Of a DNA stretch of 64,000 nucleotides, positions 63,494-64,000 are shown in pieces. A model generated the notes under the pieces. It ran no database searches, was not told the DNA's origin, and worked only from the letters and a program-made list of their open reading frames with translations. This DNA is from JADGHX01 sp035760965. Lineage in GTDB: Bacteria; Pseudomonadota; Gammaproteobacteria; Steroidobacterales; Steroidobacteraceae. The translations under genes and the position numbers were made by a program. Position 1 is the stretch's first letter. Each line of letters begins with the position of its first letter. The stretch lies in NCBI GenBank assembly GCA_035760965.1, contig DASTRY010000044.1:112754-176753 (forward strand), given 5' to 3'.

Positions 63494-63637
63494 CTAGAAG
63501 AAGTAGCCGGCTCCGCCGTCGTAGAAGTTGCGGCCCTGGCTACCCTTTGTCTCCACCGTAATCTCGCCGAGATCAACAACCTCCTCACCCTGAGCCAACG
63601 TCACAACGACGTCCTCCATCCCACGATCAGTTGTCAT
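63494..63637 (-). CDS. Putative lasso-peptide (RiPP) precursor, 47 aa
   Basis: The gene is small but well formed: AGGAG lies 8 bases before the ATG at 63637, and the stop is TAG at 63494. The product divides into a 31-residue leader (MTTDRGMEDVVV..., ending VVDLGEITVETK) and a 16-residue core GSQGRNFYDGGAGYFF. The leader has the LG-x-(A/I) element and Thr at position -2 seen in proteobacterial lasso leaders. The core starts with Gly1 and has Asp9 (residue 40), the pair that would close a nine-residue macrolactam, with Tyr-Phe-Phe at the end as possible plugs. It faces an STN-TonB receptor gene. No cyclase, protease or isopeptidase gene is visible; these would have to lie past the right edge. 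Other RiPP classes remain possible. Confidence 0.62.
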   Translation of the reverse strand: MTTDRGMEDVVVTLAQGEEVVDLGEITVETKGSQGRNFYDGGAGYFF

Positions 63638-64000
63638 TGGTCGCTCTCCTATCTAGCTGCGAATGCAGCCGCGATAGTGATATGAGCAGTCGCAGTGGAG
63701 ATACGCAACAGGAAATTTGTGCAGCCTCCGTAGCGGCAACTTCACGTGCGACACATTGCTGATGGAGTATCAACTGGGGCGACGCACCCATTCGATTCAT
63801 CTGTTCCGCTCGTGCGTGCGTCGGTGTGGGAGATGTTCATCAAGTGGATAGAGGATGCGCCGCGACGCTGCGAGTAACGGAAGTGGGCGTGCGCGCCGTC
63901 GAAACCTTAATAGTGACCGCACTCGTAGATGTCTCGAGGTACAGGCAAGTGCCGTGAACGGGAATCAGCGACGCAAGGGACCGAGCGACAAGCAGCGGAC
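63638..64000. other. Right-edge region upstream of the precursor gene
   Basis: 363 bases with no intact gene. On the minus strand one frame entering from the right edge ends ...RHLPVPRDIYECGHY at 63907 and could be the last codons of a gene beyond the window; this is weak. The precursor's promoter should lie in 63640-63720, but no clear -35/-10 pair stands out. Confidence 0.4.

Noticed and set aside
63473..63685. 70-codon plus-strand frame opposite the precursor gene
   Set aside because: No proper ribosome site and no domain; the minus-strand gene has AGGAG and a coherent leader/core layout.

Overview
The window is GC-rich, gene-dense DNA from a Gram-negative bacterium. Three TonB-dependent outer-membrane receptors, Tat- and lipoprotein-type export signals, a FecR-type regulator, a Kup potassium transporter and many paralogous oxidoreductases point to a free-living, nutrient-scavenging proteobacterium, perhaps of the Steroidobacter/Nevskia type. 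That placement is inferred from gene content only. No rRNA, tRNA, intact insertion sequence or CRISPR array was seen.

Layout. 1-8.9 kb: a MetE-like gene running off the left edge, a secreted N-terminal-nucleophile acylase, a PEBP protein, an S41 protease plus an epimerase/reductase, a GST, and a MerR gene translationally coupled to an AidB-type acyl-CoA dehydrogenase. 9-15.6 kb: a FecR regulator without a sigma factor beside it, a ferritin-like protein, a secreted beta/gamma-crystallin, a first TonB receptor and an MmyB-type regulator. 15.8-27.3 kb: a long co-directional block of exported proteins (two paralogous beta-rich proteins, a DUF6152 protein, an ankyrin protein, and a DUF1592-family c-haem protein paired with a DUF1552 Tat protein) ending in a second TonB receptor. 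This looks like one envelope-associated system of unknown substrate.

27.4-35.7 kb: a DUF2306 membrane protein, an archaeal/eukaryotic-type prolyl-tRNA synthetase, a catabolic operon (aldehyde dehydrogenase, fumarate-reductase-like flavoprotein, bicupin, DUF3592 protein) and a FAD monooxygenase. 35.7-37 kb: an AbiE-like regulator whose coupled nucleotidyltransferase toxin has been gutted by an internal deletion. 37.2-39.3 kb: a solitary elongation factor G with its own terminator. 39.8-43.4 kb: a tight five-gene operon combining a NitT/TauT-type ABC transporter with a Sco protein and a plastocyanin-like cupredoxin. 43.4-51 kb: a membrane-anchored protein, a pentapeptide-repeat protein, a decayed stretch, a cytochrome c-PQQ dehydrogenase fusion and two tandem Tat-exported SDR enzymes. 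51-59.7 kb: a degenerate tandem repeat, an aldose-epimerase-like protein, a threonine-synthase-like enzyme, a DUF892 protein, Kup, two SDRs and a membrane acyltransferase-like protein.

59.7-64 kb: composition shifts toward A/T. A third TonB receptor, carrying an STN signalling domain, converges on a 47-residue gene (63494-63637, minus strand) that reads like a lasso-peptide precursor: a leader with a DLG motif and Thr at -2, then a 16-residue core with Gly1 and Asp9. No maturation enzymes are visible before the right edge. This small gene is the best candidate for an undescribed system, followed by the Sco/cupredoxin/ABC operon and the DUF1592/DUF1552 block.
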